A DNA stretch of 64,000 nucleotides, taken from Chryseolinea lacunae. Lineage in GTDB: Bacteria; Bacteroidota; Bacteroidia; Cytophagales; Cyclobacteriaceae. The first letter of the stretch is position 1. Each line of letters opens with the position of its first letter. The position numbers and the translations under genes are program-made. Below are positions 35,814-46,293 of the stretch, piece after piece. The notes under the pieces are model-generated. The model saw only the letters and a list, made by a program, of their open reading frames with translations, was not told the DNA's origin and did not search any database. The DNA is taken from assembly GCF_016735595.1 (NCBI RefSeq), contig NZ_JAERRB010000020.1:1-64000 (forward strand), given 5' to 3'.

Positions 35814-36353
35814 CTCCGCGTTTTTGCCCGTTCTTGGCTGTCCCTTTTTTTTGGTAGTTCCTGATTTTGGAAGACGCCCGATGTGCAACACATGCCGATA
35901 CACGTGAACACCATCCATCAACACAAGATTCTTATAATGATTGTTGCAGTTATCACCATCGCGATGAACTACGCGCAAGTGATCTTCCTTAAAATCGATC
36001 GGCGCAACAAACACCTGATACACGAGCCTGTTCACAAGCGCTCTCAGCCTTCTCCCATTATACCGGACATTCACAGCCAATTGTTCCATGTAATCTTTCG
36101 TATAGGGATTGTAGCGTCTCGACATAACCTGCTTGCGAATGCATTCCTTCGCCGGACACACCTTTCCAGTTGCCTTCCGAATCTCCTGCGACAACATCCA
36201 AACACGTCCATAGTTGGAAACTGCCAGGTGGCCGTCAAATCCGGGAACATCCAGCCACTTTTCTCCCTTCATGTTTTCAAGCGAAAGATTCCGGAAGGGA
36301 TACCGGTCATAATCTTTGTCTGATTTCAACGTACGGTCTGGGATCTTATTCAT
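34506..36353 (-). CDS. HNH-type protein with NUMOD4 domain and six NUMOD1-like repeats
   Basis: 615 residues. A NUMOD4-like segment (about 30-60; EKWLDVPGFDGHLAVSNYGRV) and an HNH motif (about 125-150; VVHRDGDNCNNHYKNL, His130 and the two Asn) are typical of homing-type endonucleases. Six repeats of about 59 residues follow (181-239, 247-305, 315-373, 420-478, 489-549, 564-615), each with a QYxxxG start, a helix-turn-helix-like middle (SxxEAAxxxG...IS) and a GG/GFVWR end, as in NUMOD1 DNA-binding modules. The protein is not inside an intron or intein. It sits between the polysaccharide run and the giant surface protein gene. Activity on DNA is inferred from the family. Confidence 0.85.
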   Translation of the reverse strand: MNKIPDRTLKSDKDYDRYPFRNLSLENMKGEKWLDVPGFDGHLAVSNYGRVWMLSQEIRKATGKVCPAKECIRKQVMSRRYNPYTKDYMEQLAVNVRYNGRRLRALVNRLVYQVFVAPIDFKEDHLRVVHRDGDNCNNHYKNLVLMDGVHVYRHVLHIGRLPKSGTTKKKGQPRTGKNAERPIIQYSLDGKKIAEFESIAMASKATGTHRVSVRRAAQKKVLQLRGFVYRYKGDYYGGEQSGFSRERPVTQYSIAGEKIARFLSVTEAARATKISGKTISGAALRKFRFGSGYVWRYDGETYDGELKDTIRNRPKGIVQYTPEGLRVARYDSVNQACKATGFCNTALLHCASKQSKLSYGFVWRFENEDYQGEYGCFAQKIKKNPRAKNKRDGARARRYAVAPARMSSSFRPSRGARNGKEVVQYALSGKVIKKYSSLAEAAKACAIDTSGISTVLDKPKRSAGGFVWRTKGNRYFGELAKTPSQNKARAVTQYDRDGRKLAEFRSGQEAERRTGVTSSSISAAATGKCRTAGGFVWRYGKVVEKLNLETLQGSALAKLKRVSKSIYKYSIDGERLGEFPSLSAASRSEGIQVSCISSVIHGRSKSAGGFLWRLK

Positions 36354-36438
36354 TGTGATTTCTTCTTATTGACACAACGTTCTCTCCATAACAAACCACC
36401 TGCTGCAGCGTGTGCAGCGTTCCGGTGCAAGCCGGCGT

Positions 36439-39400
36439 CTACTCTTTCGCGATTTTAATATTCAATCGAAAACCTGCTGCCATCAGGTGAACAACATACA
36501 TTCCCGAGGCATATTCATGAATATCAAAACTGCAGCGATACACCAAACCGTTGTCGGGCAACGCCACGGTCTTCACAACCATTCCCAGTGTGTTGGTCAC
36601 CGCTATGGAGGTTATCGGTTGTTCCGTTTCAACATAAAACACACCGGTGGTGGGATTCGGGTAAATTTTTATTCCCGACCGCAGGGCGCTTTCCGTATCG
36701 GTAACGGTAAACACCCTGGCACCTCTGCGTTCGCAACCATTGCTAAGCACCGTCACGCCATAGTTTCCACTCTCGCCCGGCACGATCGTCGAGGTTGTTG
36801 CGCCGGCCATGGCAACGTCATTGAAATACCACTGAATGCCACGGGTTGCGTCAACGGAAAACACACCATCAGCTTCATGGATCGGCACCGGCACCGGCGG
36901 TTTCTCAAATTGCAGTCGGAAGCGGCCACTGTTCTTTGATGCCGGTTCCTGACCCACCACAAACGGATAATGATAATCCGGACCGATGGCGACCGAATCG
37001 TGCGTGTAGGCATCGACTAACCAAATGCCTACGTCGCCCTCGAACGAATCGCGATTCGAAAAAATCAGTTCATAGCTTCCTTCCTTCAGGTTGTCTAACG
37101 CCAGCAAAACGGTGGCTTTGCATTCCAATGTCGACCAGGAGTTGATGGCCAGTTTTTCGTGGTCACTACTATACGATGCCACATTGACGGAACCATTCAT
37201 CAGTTTCCAGGCGTCTGCGCGGTTGTTGAATGCGGGCGTGGCATCGTCCCGGAAGTGCACAACCGTTTCGTCTTTCAAGGCTCCCTTCGTCAGCGTAACA
37301 CGCAGCAGATTGTCGATCGTGCCTTCCCTGAAAAAGATCGTTTGCGTACCGGCAACTTTAACATGTTCGTTGGCTTCCAGCACAGGCGCGCCCGCGCCAT
37401 CGGCTTTGGTCCAGAATCCCTGACCCGGGGCAATGTAGCGCGAGCCGCCGTTGGTGCCGGTCACTCCGTTCCAGGTTGAATATTGCAGAACGCCGCTGTC
37501 GTTGTCCGATACATAAACGGTACCGTCCACATTGGTCTTCGTCCAACCCGTGGCCGCATTCCAGTCAATGGTCGAGGGAAACGGATTGCCCACCAGGTTC
37601 CAGCCGTCGTTGGCCACCACCGTCGAAGACGTAAACGAAACAGGAAAGATCACGGGCGTCACGTTGCCGGTGTTCACCCTGCCCCGAACATCCCACAAGG
37701 TTGAAGCGAGCAGATTTCCTTTCACCAGAAACGGATATCCCCTTCCGGGCACAAGTGTTTCTGTCGCGGCGCTACTGGGAAAATCGACGTAGCCATCGTC
37801 AAGGTCCGCAACGCCGCTCCGGTTCAAATCGGTGACAACGCTTTCGTTATACAAGAACATGGTTTGCGCTCTTCCACATCCCGTGCAAACACTGCTGCCG
37901 GTGAACGAACCCATGATCGGAATTTCGTTTTGGATGTCGGCCACGCTGGCCCGTTCAACCGGCGAGGCGATGTAGCGGTAGAGGCTGTTGTTCACACCCT
38001 CTTGGCTCATGAAACGCTGCACGGTCACCGCGCCATTGATCTGTGCGCCGGCAGGTAAAATGGCGACCGCTGCATCCTGAGTGGGGTCATCGCCGGAAGA
38101 AATAAGCGTGAAGATGGCGGTGTTGTTGCTGCCGTCTGCGTCAAAAAAAACATTGCTGCCCAGAGTCAACACGCCCCCAAGATGTTGATCGCTCTCCACC
38201 CGCACACCGGGGTTGGCTGTATTGGTTATGGTGATGTTGTGGAAGTCGGTCACGGCCGAACCACCCATGTTTTGGACACCCGTGCCGGAAAACACAACGG
38301 TGTTGCCATTGGCCGTGAACGTACCGCCATTGTTAATCCAATCGCCCGACAGCAAGAGATCGGAACCGTTTGAGCCTACCAGACTACCCGATGTCAGCAC
38401 GAGATTGCCCGAAATGGTCAGCGGATTTCCCGCGTTCAGCGTCAACACCAGGCCTGCATGGTTGAGGGTGAGATGATTCACCAAACCCGCACCGTCCACG
38501 TTTATTGTGTGTGGCCCCGTCAGGGCAATGTCGTCCAGGGCAGTAGGCTCACCGTTAGGGTTCCAGTTGTTGGCATCACTCCAGTTAGTCGTCAGCGCCC
38601 CGCCATCCCAGGTTTTCAGGTTGTTCACCAGCACAAGGAGCGCTGTGGTTGAATAGAGCGGACACCCCCCCAGGGCGGCTATGGTATAGGCAACTGTATA
38701 GCTACCCGCCAGGCTGGTGTTTAGCGTAACCTCACCCGTAGTGGATTCAATAGACAGCCCGGGCGTGGACGAATAGCTTCCGCCGGGTGTTCCCGAGAAC
38801 GTTACGGGCGCTGTGCCAACCGCAACGGTGTAGGGAGAACCGGCATAGCCGATAGTAGCCACCGGCGCCGACGTCACCTCCAGCGTTGTCGTGATCGCTT
38901 GCGTCAAACAGCTGCCTGCAGCAGGTATGGTGTAGGTAACGGTATATTGTCCGGCCGCGCTGGTGCCCAACGCAATGTCGCCCGAGGTTCCGTCTATCGA
39001 CAGCCCCGGAGCCGAACTATACGTGCCACCCGTGGTGCCGGTAGCCGTCACGCTGGCCGTTCCGCCGCTGGAACAATACGGCGTCAGTGCATAGGCAATC
39101 GCAGTGCCCGCATGACAGATCTCGCCAATTGCAAAATCGCCCGACGCGGTTATTCCGTTGGCCTGTATGTTCGTGGGGTTGGGCAGCGATGCGTTAACCG
39201 CGGACCATGATGAACCATCGTATTCCTGTATGCCGAATGCCGCGCTGTTGGCACCCGCATCCACATCTGTTGCCGCAAAATTAAAGGTCGCGTCGTATTG
39301 GGTAAACACGATACCGTTGTTGGTCAGCGTCCAGTAGCGGTTCACACTTTTGGAAGGATCAATGCCCGAAGCGTTCACCGCAGGATGTTCGCCCGCAGTG

Positions 39401-42400
39401 CTTGAGGCCACCAGGCTGCCCGCCGAGGTAACGCTGGCAAACGTTGTTGAAACCGGTGCATAAAGAATTGCATCACCCACCTCAAACGTCTGGGTAGGGG
39501 CACCTGTGGCCACATACTTTTGCAGGTTGCCCTGCACCCAACCGGTGGCCTGCGATGCCCCCACCACCGAACCGGTAGCGGGCTGAGTCAGCGTGTAGTG
39601 ACCGGTCTGCAACCGGCCGGCAATAAAATTCAGGACCCCGTTCACGGATACCGACGAAGACAAGGTGGCCACCCCTGCCGAGTTGTTGATGGTCACATCC
39701 TGAAAAGCCGAGACGCTGTAAACATCCTGCAAGGCCGTGCCATGCAGAATAAAAACCGATGTGCCGCGATTCAACATGCCACGATTTGAAATATTTCCGC
39801 CAACGTCATACGTCAGGGCACCGGCATGAAACACCGTACCGCTGTTTACGGTAAAATTGTTGGCGATTGTCCAAGGGGAAGACGGTGTGATGCCGGCGGC
39901 ATGCGTATTCGACACCAGCACATCACGAAAAGAAACCGGTGTACCCGCAAGGGTTATCGCGCCGGAGCCGCCAAAATTTACCAGCCCCGCACTCGAGAAA
40001 TTGCTGCCCATGTTCAGGGTGACGGGCGAAGCCGGAATGAAATTTAAAACACCGAGGCTTGTGATGATGCCGTTGTTGGTTAATGAACCGTATATAGTTT
40101 GCGTAGTCACACCGGCATTAAAGGAGGCGCCGCTGCCCACGGTCAGCGCGTAGAGTATTGTCCAGTCCACACTCGGATTCACACCGCCCGTGTTGTTGAT
40201 ATTCAAAAATCCATACTGTGGCGTCGATGTTGAATTGAGTACCGGCGAAACCGAACCGTTAAAGTTCACGATCAGCGCAACGGTGCTCACCGCGTTGATC
40301 AGACTCAGGGTTTGCTGAACATTGCCGGTAAACGTTGTGGTGCCCAGCGTATTCAAAATGCCATTGTTGATCAGGTCGCCGTTCAGGGTCGTAAAAATTC
40401 CGGCGCCCGAAACGATCGATCCGGTGCTGGTGATGTGGAGCACATCGTTGTAGGTAATGTCGGCCAGGTTAGAATAGCTGCCACTGATAATAACCTTGTT
40501 GAAGGTGGTGTTGCCCGAAATGGTTTTGCCCACGCCGCTTTGAAGCGTTGTGCCGGCTGAAGGAATATACGTTCCGTTGTTCACCCAGTTGCCGTTCAGG
40601 GTAAGGGTTTCTGCACCGCCGTCAAACGTCGCGCCGCTCTCAATGGTCAACGTGCCCTTCACGTTGATGGGCGACACCAATGTTTTCAGACCGCCATTCC
40701 TGAAAATAAGATTGCCAAACTCCAGTCCGAAAATAAACTGGGGATTAACGCCGTTCGCAATCACCGTGCTGGCCACGTCGAGCGTGCCGTTAGAAAAATT
40801 GAGCGGCGAGTTATTCGCGCCAACAATAAACGTCGCCGGAGCCGCCAGCGTGATGGTACCTCCCTGCACCGTCCGGTTGCTGTCGAACGTTTTGATATCA
40901 AAGGTTCCCGACGCAACGGTCAGGTCGCCATGAATGGCAATGTTGCCGGTGAGCGTCGCCGTGGTGCCCACAGGTTTGTTAATGACGAGGTCATTAAACG
41001 TGCTCGACGAAATGGATTGTGCGCCGGCCCCGTCAAAAATTTCCTGGCCGCCATTGGCAACAAACGAGCCGTTGTTCAACCAGTCGCCGCCAACGGTCAA
41101 CGTGTTGCTGTTGTCCAGAATTCCTCCCGGCGCTATCGTCACGTTTCCGGCAATGGTCGTGGCGGCATGGTTGTCCAGTTCACCTGCCGTCACCGTTACA
41201 TTCCTCCCGATGGCAACAGCGCTATTGATCGTGGCCAGTCCCGCCGTCTTGTCAATCACCAGATCGTTATAGGCCACGTTGGCGATGTCCTGGTTGGCGT
41301 TTCCCACATAGGCCACAGTGCCTGTGCCTGCAGCGAACGTGCCGCTGGTACGCACAAAGTCGCCATGAAGATTCAAAACACCCGCATTGACAAAGGTTAT
41401 GTTGGCCCCGCCCGATTCGGTCAGCACACCGTCAATGTTCACCGTGCCCAACCCGATGGTAAGGTCGATGGCCTGACCGTTCACACCGTCGCTCAGAATC
41501 AAATCGCCGTTCACCGTGAGGTCCTGGTTGTTCAGGTTGATGGTGTGCGTAACGCTCGCGTTCCAGTTTCCGGCAATGTTGCCCGAGGTGGTGAGCGACC
41601 CTCCACTGGCCACCGTGAGGACTACCGCCTTGGCGCTTCCAAAGATTATGTTATTAGTGCTCGCCGCCGTGCTGATGGTGGGTTGGTTGGTAAACGATAT
41701 GTTTCCCAACGCCACAATATCCAACGCCGACGGCGGTCTTGATGCAGAACCCTGCACAACCGTCCAGTTTGCCGCGGTGTTCCAGGCGTTGCTCACACTT
41801 CCGTTCCATTCCACAACATTGGCATTGTCAGAAAACGTCCAGCGGTTGGTGATGCTGGTCAACCCGCTTCTTTCAACATAATTGGCGGTGGTGCTGTTTC
41901 CCGATTTGCCCACAGCCACCCACGCGCTGCCATTGTAGTGCCACAATCCCATAGAGGCTTCGTTGTTCCCATTCAGTTCGTCGTCATCATACGACAGGCG
42001 CAACGTGGCCGTGTAGGTTCCGGCCGGAACGGTGATGTCATACTCCTCATGGGCCGAACCGCCAAACGGGAAATCGGCCACTTCAGCGTCCGTCACAAAA
42101 ACGGTGATGCTGGTAACGCCCGATACCGCCGCAAAGGTGATGCTGTTCTCCGGATTTTTAAAGGCATAGGCAACACCGGTGGTAAACGCATGGGTTCGTT
42201 GAATGAACCCGTAAATGTCTCCGTTGCCCGTGCGGGTGGTGGTGATGGTTAACGTGTTCGAACCCGTTAGCAATGTTCCGTTTGTCATGTTCACGGTGGC
42301 AGCCGACACATTGCTGGCCAGCGTCAGCTCTGTGCTTGCCAAAGCATGGTTAACGGTCAGAATATTGAATGTGGTTGCGCCGATAATGCTGGACGTGGAC

Positions 42401-45400
42401 GTGCCCAAAAATTGTACGGTGCCCGCACCGGCAACAAAGGTTCCGTTGTTCACCCAGTCGTTGTAAATAGAATGCGTAAACGCCCCTCCCAAAAACGTGG
42501 TGCCGGCACCGATGGTAAGCGTGTTAAATACGGAAAGGGCCGCCACGGCTGTCTTGCTGTTTCCTCCCGACAGCGTGAGGTTGTCATAGCTCAAGCCATT
42601 AACATTCTGTGGACCCGCACCATTGAAATCCACCGTGTTCGGAGCCGACGACGCAACATCCATCACACCCGAGGTAACGGCGAGCACACGGGCAACCCCC
42701 AACACCGAATTGGCCGATAGCGTTAGCGTTGTGCCGTTCAGCGTCACGTCAAAAAGATTGGCCGTTCCGCTGAGGGTGGACGTGCCCGTAAAGACCGCCG
42801 TGCCCGCGGTGGCAGACAGCGTTCCGTTCACGGATAGGGCCGACGCAATAGAAAAATCAGACGTGGCCGTCACCGCGCCGGAAATGGAAAGCGTGCTGAA
42901 GGCCATCGTGCCTGCACCCGATATGGTTTTTGTGGCACCGCTCATCGTGATCGACCCGGCACTCGCCGTCAGGCTTCCGCTAACCAACAAGTTGCCATGG
43001 AGCGTTAGCGACGATGCCGTGGTCACCGTGCCGGCAATGCTCAGGTTCTCCAATGAAATTCCACCACCCCCAAGGGTGGCTCCCGCGCCCGTCATCTGCA
43101 ACGTGGTGCCCGCCAGCGAAACGGTTGAGCCCGAACCCGTTGTTGCCAGATTTCCGGAAAGACTTATCAGCGGCGACGACAAAACAATGCCTGAGCCGGT
43201 CACTGTTATGCTATGGAAATTCTGTAAACCCGATCCACTCACAGCAATGCCTGAGCCTGTGAACGTAACCGTGCCCGTGTCGCCGTTGAAGGTGCCTAGT
43301 GTTGTCCAATGACCACCCACCGAGAGCGAAAACGCACCGCCATTGCAGGTGGTGGATGCACCGATAGAAACATTGCCGCCGACAATCAGCGCAGAAGCGG
43401 CCGTCACCGTAACCGACGTTCCTGATCCGGTCGTGGTGCTAAGATTGCCCACGATGGTCAGGGGCGTCGCCGGAAATGTTTTCACAACGGCACCACCCGC
43501 GCTGCTAAGCAAGAGGTTCCCGTATAGCTGATTGGAAACGGTTTGATTTGTCCCCGCATATTCTACCGTGCTGGCTACCACCAGTGTGCTGGTGGCATAG
43601 TTGGCCGGATACGTATTTGTTCCCCCGATTCTCAACGTGGCATTGTTGGCCACACTAAGAATGCCCCCGGCAGTTGCGCGGTCCGCGGTGAACAACGCCA
43701 GGTCCAGCGTTCCTGACGACACCGTGAGATCACCGGCAACACTCACGTTGCTCGCCAACGTGACCGTGTTCAAGGTGTTTGCCGCTACAACGTTGTTGAA
43801 CGTGGTGGCAAATGAACCACCAATGGTCTGGGCGCCCGTTCCATTAAAGGTTAGTGTAGAGCTTCCCGCAGCAAGACCGGTTGTCGAAGCGTTGTTTGTC
43901 CAGTTCCCCTTCACCACCATATTGAAGTTGTTGGTGTTCAACGTGCCCGCCGCAAGGATCACGTTGTTATTCACCGTAATCGCGTTGGGCAACAGCAGGC
44001 CGCCCGGATTGCTGACTGTCAAATTGTAGAAAGAGGTCAGTCCGGAAAAAATCTGTGGTCCTGAAGTGCCGTTGAAATTCACCGTGCCAGTGTTTGCCAC
44101 AATGCCATTGTTGGTGAACGTGCCCGAAATGTTCAGGGTGCCTGTTGCACCAATGGTCAGCGTAACACCTGCATCAAGGGTAAGATTATTACTGGTCACG
44201 CTTGTGGTTATCGAAGGCATGCGCACAGCCGTGGCCCCGATCACCACGTTGGTTGTGGCCGTGGGCACAACCCCGGTGCACCAGTTGCCGGCGGTTGCCC
44301 AGTCTGTGCTGACGCTGCCGGTCCATTGCCCGCTTGCATTGATCACCACCGTGGCCGCATTCGACTCGTTTGTGGCCACAAATGGAAAGGGTGACACGTT
44401 GTTCAAACTGGTCAGACTTGCATTGCGGTAAACATAATACGTTCCCGGAACATTAAAGGGCGAAGCAGCCGTCGACGGTGTGAACGTGGCCGACGTGGCG
44501 CCCGGCAAATTTGTGCGCGCGCCACCCGCAGTCGTGCTATAGCTCCATTGATAGGCCGGAGAAAATATCCCCGAAGGCAACGTTCCAAACGTGTTGCCAC
44601 TAATCGCCGAAGCCGCATTGCCAACACAAACACTTTGCACCAGGTTGGTGGAAAGCGTATTGGAAAATACCGATGTCAGGTTTTGAAACATCGCCTGATT
44701 GCTGCCGTTGCTTTCAAAATATTCATACAACAAGGCACTGGCGCCGTTCAGGTTTAGGAGAACCGAGGGCCGGTTTGCAAAAGACTGATAAGTAAAACTG
44801 TTGAAAACCAACGTGCCGTCAACCGTCAACCGGTTGCCATCGTCCGATCCCAGGTCAACCACATACAGCCCTCTTTTTGTAGAGGTCATTCTATACTTGA
44901 CGGAAAATGACTCCGTATAGATCGATCGCGTGGTGGCGCCGGAGGTTACATCGAAACAGGTAAGCGCACCACCAAAGGATTCATTAAAGTTCTCCGTTTC
45001 CGTGTAGTGCCCAACGTAGCTGCCAAAGCTTATGCCATCATAAACATGCCCGACCCACGAACCTAAAGCCGTCGCATTCTGATCGTCTGTTGAATTCGCG
45101 TACGAATTGACCGTGACAGAAATGGACGACACACAACCCGAAGTGCCCAAAACATTCAGCGTATAAGTAGCCGCCGCAAGCCCGGCAAAAACAGGAGACG
45201 ACTGATAGCCGCCGCCGTTGAGACTATACGTATAAGGCGGCGCCCCGCCGGTCGCTGCCGCCGTGATCGTTCCTGTGCTACCACCTACACACGTCTCGGT
45301 TGCTGTTGCCGTCACGCTTGGCGACCCGGTGCAAAACGTGGTCTGGTTGCCGCTGATCGCACTGCTCAGAGCACCCTCTGTAACGGCTTGCACTTTCCAG

Positions 45401-46293
45401 TAATACGTGGTGTTGGCTGTTAACCCGGATTGTGTGGACGACACTGCATTGGCTGCCGTCTGCGCATTAAAGGTATACGTTACGCCGTCGGTGGAACGAT
45501 AGATCACAAAGCCCGTTTCGTTCGAAGACAAATCGACCCAGTTCAAGGTCATGCCCGTACTGCTGATGGACGAAAATGTTAAGGTCGACGGCGCCGCAGG
45601 CACGGGCGCAGCAAAGCCATACGTTTTTCCCGTCGACGGCTTGCTGGTAACGCTTGACGCCGCAGTAGAACTCACGGACGATCCGGCATTGTTCACCGAC
45701 AAAAAATTGCCCGAGCCCGTAGCAGTCGCGGCAATGCCGATCGACGCCGAGGGCGCATTCGCTGTGCCCGATTCGGGCCGGTATATAAATTCAATTTTCC
45801 CGCTGTTTTCATACAGACGCGTTTGAAACGAAATGGTATTGCCACTGGCGCCCGTGGTCCACTTTACATTCAGACACTGAAGCGTAAAAATCCGGCTCCC
45901 CGCAGACCCGGTGGTCACATAAGAAACTTTTGTGGCGGGCGACAATTCAAGGTTGTCCCACAGCGGCGCAAGCACAGGCCTTGGCGCATCACCACCGCTA
46001 AGATTGTCGGTCGGCGTTGCCGTGGAGATGTTCGCGCCCAGCGTGAGCCATCCGTTGGTGCTGGCCGAAAGGGTGGTGTAGCGTGTCCCCATATACCAGA
46101 AATCAAAGCCGATGGGGATGCCGTTAAAGTAACCTTCATCAGCCGTACCAATACCGCCAGGGCTTACGCCTCCCGATATCGAAGAGAAACTTCCATTGCT
46201 GGAGGTGAAGGTATAGCTGGTGATGGACTGCGAAAGGCTTATGCTGACAACGCTCATCAGCAAAGCCACCGAACATACTAATTTCCGTAACAT
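36439..46293 (-). CDS. Giant T9SS-secreted surface protein
   Basis: About 3,284 residues. A signal peptide (MLRKLVCSVALLMSVVSISLSQ) is followed by an N-terminal beta domain (to about 235), a fibronectin type III domain (about 236-325), a SprB-like repeat (ETCVGGSTGTITAAATGGAPPYTYSLNGG), and a PA14-like segment with DLGSDDGNRLTVDGTLVF. Next come some 2,000 residues of short beta-solenoid-like repeats rich in Gly, Asn, Thr and Ser (WxNNGxFxxxxGTVxFxG pattern), two Ig-like repeats (TGGTYSSAPGLSID and PGGSYSSTPGLSIE), and a C-terminal T9SS type A sorting domain (IKIYPNPTTGVFYVE to the end). It should be exported by T9SS and anchored or released as an adhesin or fibre. ATG 46293 gives the signal peptide. 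Confidence 0.92.
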   Translation of the reverse strand: MLRKLVCSVALLMSVVSISLSQSITSYTFTSSNGSFSSISGGVSPGGIGTADEGYFNGIPIGFDFWYMGTRYTTLSASTNGWLTLGANISTATPTDNLSGGDAPRPVLAPLWDNLELSPATKVSYVTTGSAGSRIFTLQCLNVKWTTGASGNTISFQTRLYENSGKIEFIYRPESGTANAPSASIGIAATATGSGNFLSVNNAGSSVSSTAASSVTSKPSTGKTYGFAAPVPAAPSTLTFSSISSTGMTLNWVDLSSNETGFVIYRSTDGVTYTFNAQTAANAVSSTQSGLTANTTYYWKVQAVTEGALSSAISGNQTTFCTGSPSVTATATETCVGGSTGTITAAATGGAPPYTYSLNGGGYQSSPVFAGLAAATYTLNVLGTSGCVSSISVTVNSYANSTDDQNATALGSWVGHVYDGISFGSYVGHYTETENFNESFGGALTCFDVTSGATTRSIYTESFSVKYRMTSTKRGLYVVDLGSDDGNRLTVDGTLVFNSFTYQSFANRPSVLLNLNGASALLYEYFESNGSNQAMFQNLTSVFSNTLSTNLVQSVCVGNAASAISGNTFGTLPSGIFSPAYQWSYSTTAGGARTNLPGATSATFTPSTAASPFNVPGTYYVYRNASLTSLNNVSPFPFVATNESNAATVVINASGQWTGSVSTDWATAGNWCTGVVPTATTNVVIGATAVRMPSITTSVTSNNLTLDAGVTLTIGATGTLNISGTFTNNGIVANTGTVNFNGTSGPQIFSGLTSFYNLTVSNPGGLLLPNAITVNNNVILAAGTLNTNNFNMVVKGNWTNNASTTGLAAGSSTLTFNGTGAQTIGGSFATTFNNVVAANTLNTVTLASNVSVAGDLTVSSGTLDLALFTADRATAGGILSVANNATLRIGGTNTYPANYATSTLVVASTVEYAGTNQTVSNQLYGNLLLSSAGGAVVKTFPATPLTIVGNLSTTTGSGTSVTVTAASALIVGGNVSIGASTTCNGGAFSLSVGGHWTTLGTFNGDTGTVTFTGSGIAVSGSGLQNFHSITVTGSGIVLSSPLISLSGNLATTGSGSTVSLAGTTLQMTGAGATLGGGGISLENLSIAGTVTTASSLTLHGNLLVSGSLTASAGSITMSGATKTISGAGTMAFSTLSISGAVTATSDFSIASALSVNGTLSATAGTAVFTGTSTLSGTANLFDVTLNGTTLTLSANSVLGVARVLAVTSGVMDVASSAPNTVDFNGAGPQNVNGLSYDNLTLSGGNSKTAVAALSVFNTLTIGAGTTFLGGAFTHSIYNDWVNNGTFVAGAGTVQFLGTSTSSIIGATTFNILTVNHALASTELTLASNVSAATVNMTNGTLLTGSNTLTITTTRTGNGDIYGFIQRTHAFTTGVAYAFKNPENSITFAAVSGVTSITVFVTDAEVADFPFGGSAHEEYDITVPAGTYTATLRLSYDDDELNGNNEASMGLWHYNGSAWVAVGKSGNSTTANYVERSGLTSITNRWTFSDNANVVEWNGSVSNAWNTAANWTVVQGSASRPPSALDIVALGNISFTNQPTISTAASTNNIIFGSAKAVVLTVASGGSLTTSGNIAGNWNASVTHTINLNNQDLTVNGDLILSDGVNGQAIDLTIGLGTVNIDGVLTESGGANITFVNAGVLNLHGDFVRTSGTFAAGTGTVAYVGNANQDIANVAYNDLVIDKTAGLATINSAVAIGRNVTVTAGELDNHAATTIAGNVTIAPGGILDNSNTLTVGGDWLNNGSFVANGGQEIFDGAGAQSISSSTFNDLVINKPVGTTATLTGNIAIHGDLTVASGTFDIKTFDSNRTVQGGTITLAAPATFIVGANNSPLNFSNGTLDVASTVIANGVNPQFIFGLEFGNLIFRNGGLKTLVSPINVKGTLTIESGATFDGGAETLTLNGNWVNNGTYIPSAGTTLQSGVGKTISGNTTFNKVIISGSYSNLADITYNDVLHITSTGSIVSGAGIFTTLNGDLINNGILNTLGTTTFTGNVQQTLSLINAVSTVALIVNFNGSVSPVLNSTSTPQYGFLNINNTGGVNPSVDWTILYALTVGSGASFNAGVTTQTIYGSLTNNGIITSLGVLNFIPASPVTLNMGSNFSSAGLVNFGGSGAITLAGTPVSFRDVLVSNTHAAGITPSSPWTIANNFTVNSGTVFHAGALTYDVGGNISNRGMLNRGTSVFILHGTALQDVYSVSAFQDVTINNSAGVATLSSSVSVNGVLNFIAGRLQTGHYTLTQPATGSVVGASQATGWVQGNLQKYVATGAPTQTFEVGDAILYAPVSTTFASVTSAGSLVASSTAGEHPAVNASGIDPSKSVNRYWTLTNNGIVFTQYDATFNFAATDVDAGANSAAFGIQEYDGSSWSAVNASLPNPTNIQANGITASGDFAIGEICHAGTAIAYALTPYCSSGGTASVTATGTTGGTYSSAPGLSIDGTSGDIALGTSAAGQYTVTYTIPAAGSCLTQAITTTLEVTSAPVATIGYAGSPYTVAVGTAPVTFSGTPGGSYSSTPGLSIESTTGEVTLNTSLAGSYTVAYTIAALGGCPLYSTTALLVLVNNLKTWDGGALTTNWSDANNWNPNGEPTALDDIALTGPHTINVDGAGLVNHLTLNHAGLVLTLNAGNPLTISGNLVLTSGSLVGSNGSDLLLSGDWINNGGTFTANGNTVVFSGTGVQNMGGSAVTDFHNITITNTANPGVRVESDQHLGGVLTLGSNVFFDADGSNNTAIFTLISSGDDPTQDAAVAILPAGAQINGAVTVQRFMSQEGVNNSLYRYIASPVERASVADIQNEIPIMGSFTGSSVCTGCGRAQTMFLYNESVVTDLNRSGVADLDDGYVDFPSSAATETLVPGRGYPFLVKGNLLASTLWDVRGRVNTGNVTPVIFPVSFTSSTVVANDGWNLVGNPFPSTIDWNAATGWTKTNVDGTVYVSDNDSGVLQYSTWNGVTGTNGGSRYIAPGQGFWTKADGAGAPVLEANEHVKVAGTQTIFFREGTIDNLLRVTLTKGALKDETVVHFRDDATPAFNNRADAWKLMNGSVNVASYSSDHEKLAINSWSTLECKATVLLALDNLKEGSYELIFSNRDSFEGDVGIWLVDAYTHDSVAIGPDYHYPFVVGQEPASKNSGRFRLQFEKPPVPVPIHEADGVFSVDATRGIQWYFNDVAMAGATTSTIVPGESGNYGVTVLSNGCERRGARVFTVTDTESALRSGIKIYPNPTTGVFYVETEQPITSIAVTNTLGMVVKTVALPDNGLVYRCSFDIHEYASGMYVVHLMAAGFRLNIKIAKE

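Noticed and set aside
38182-44431. Many plus-strand frames opposite the giant surface protein gene
   Set aside because: All are shadows of the repetitive minus-strand gene, with no signal peptides or domains.
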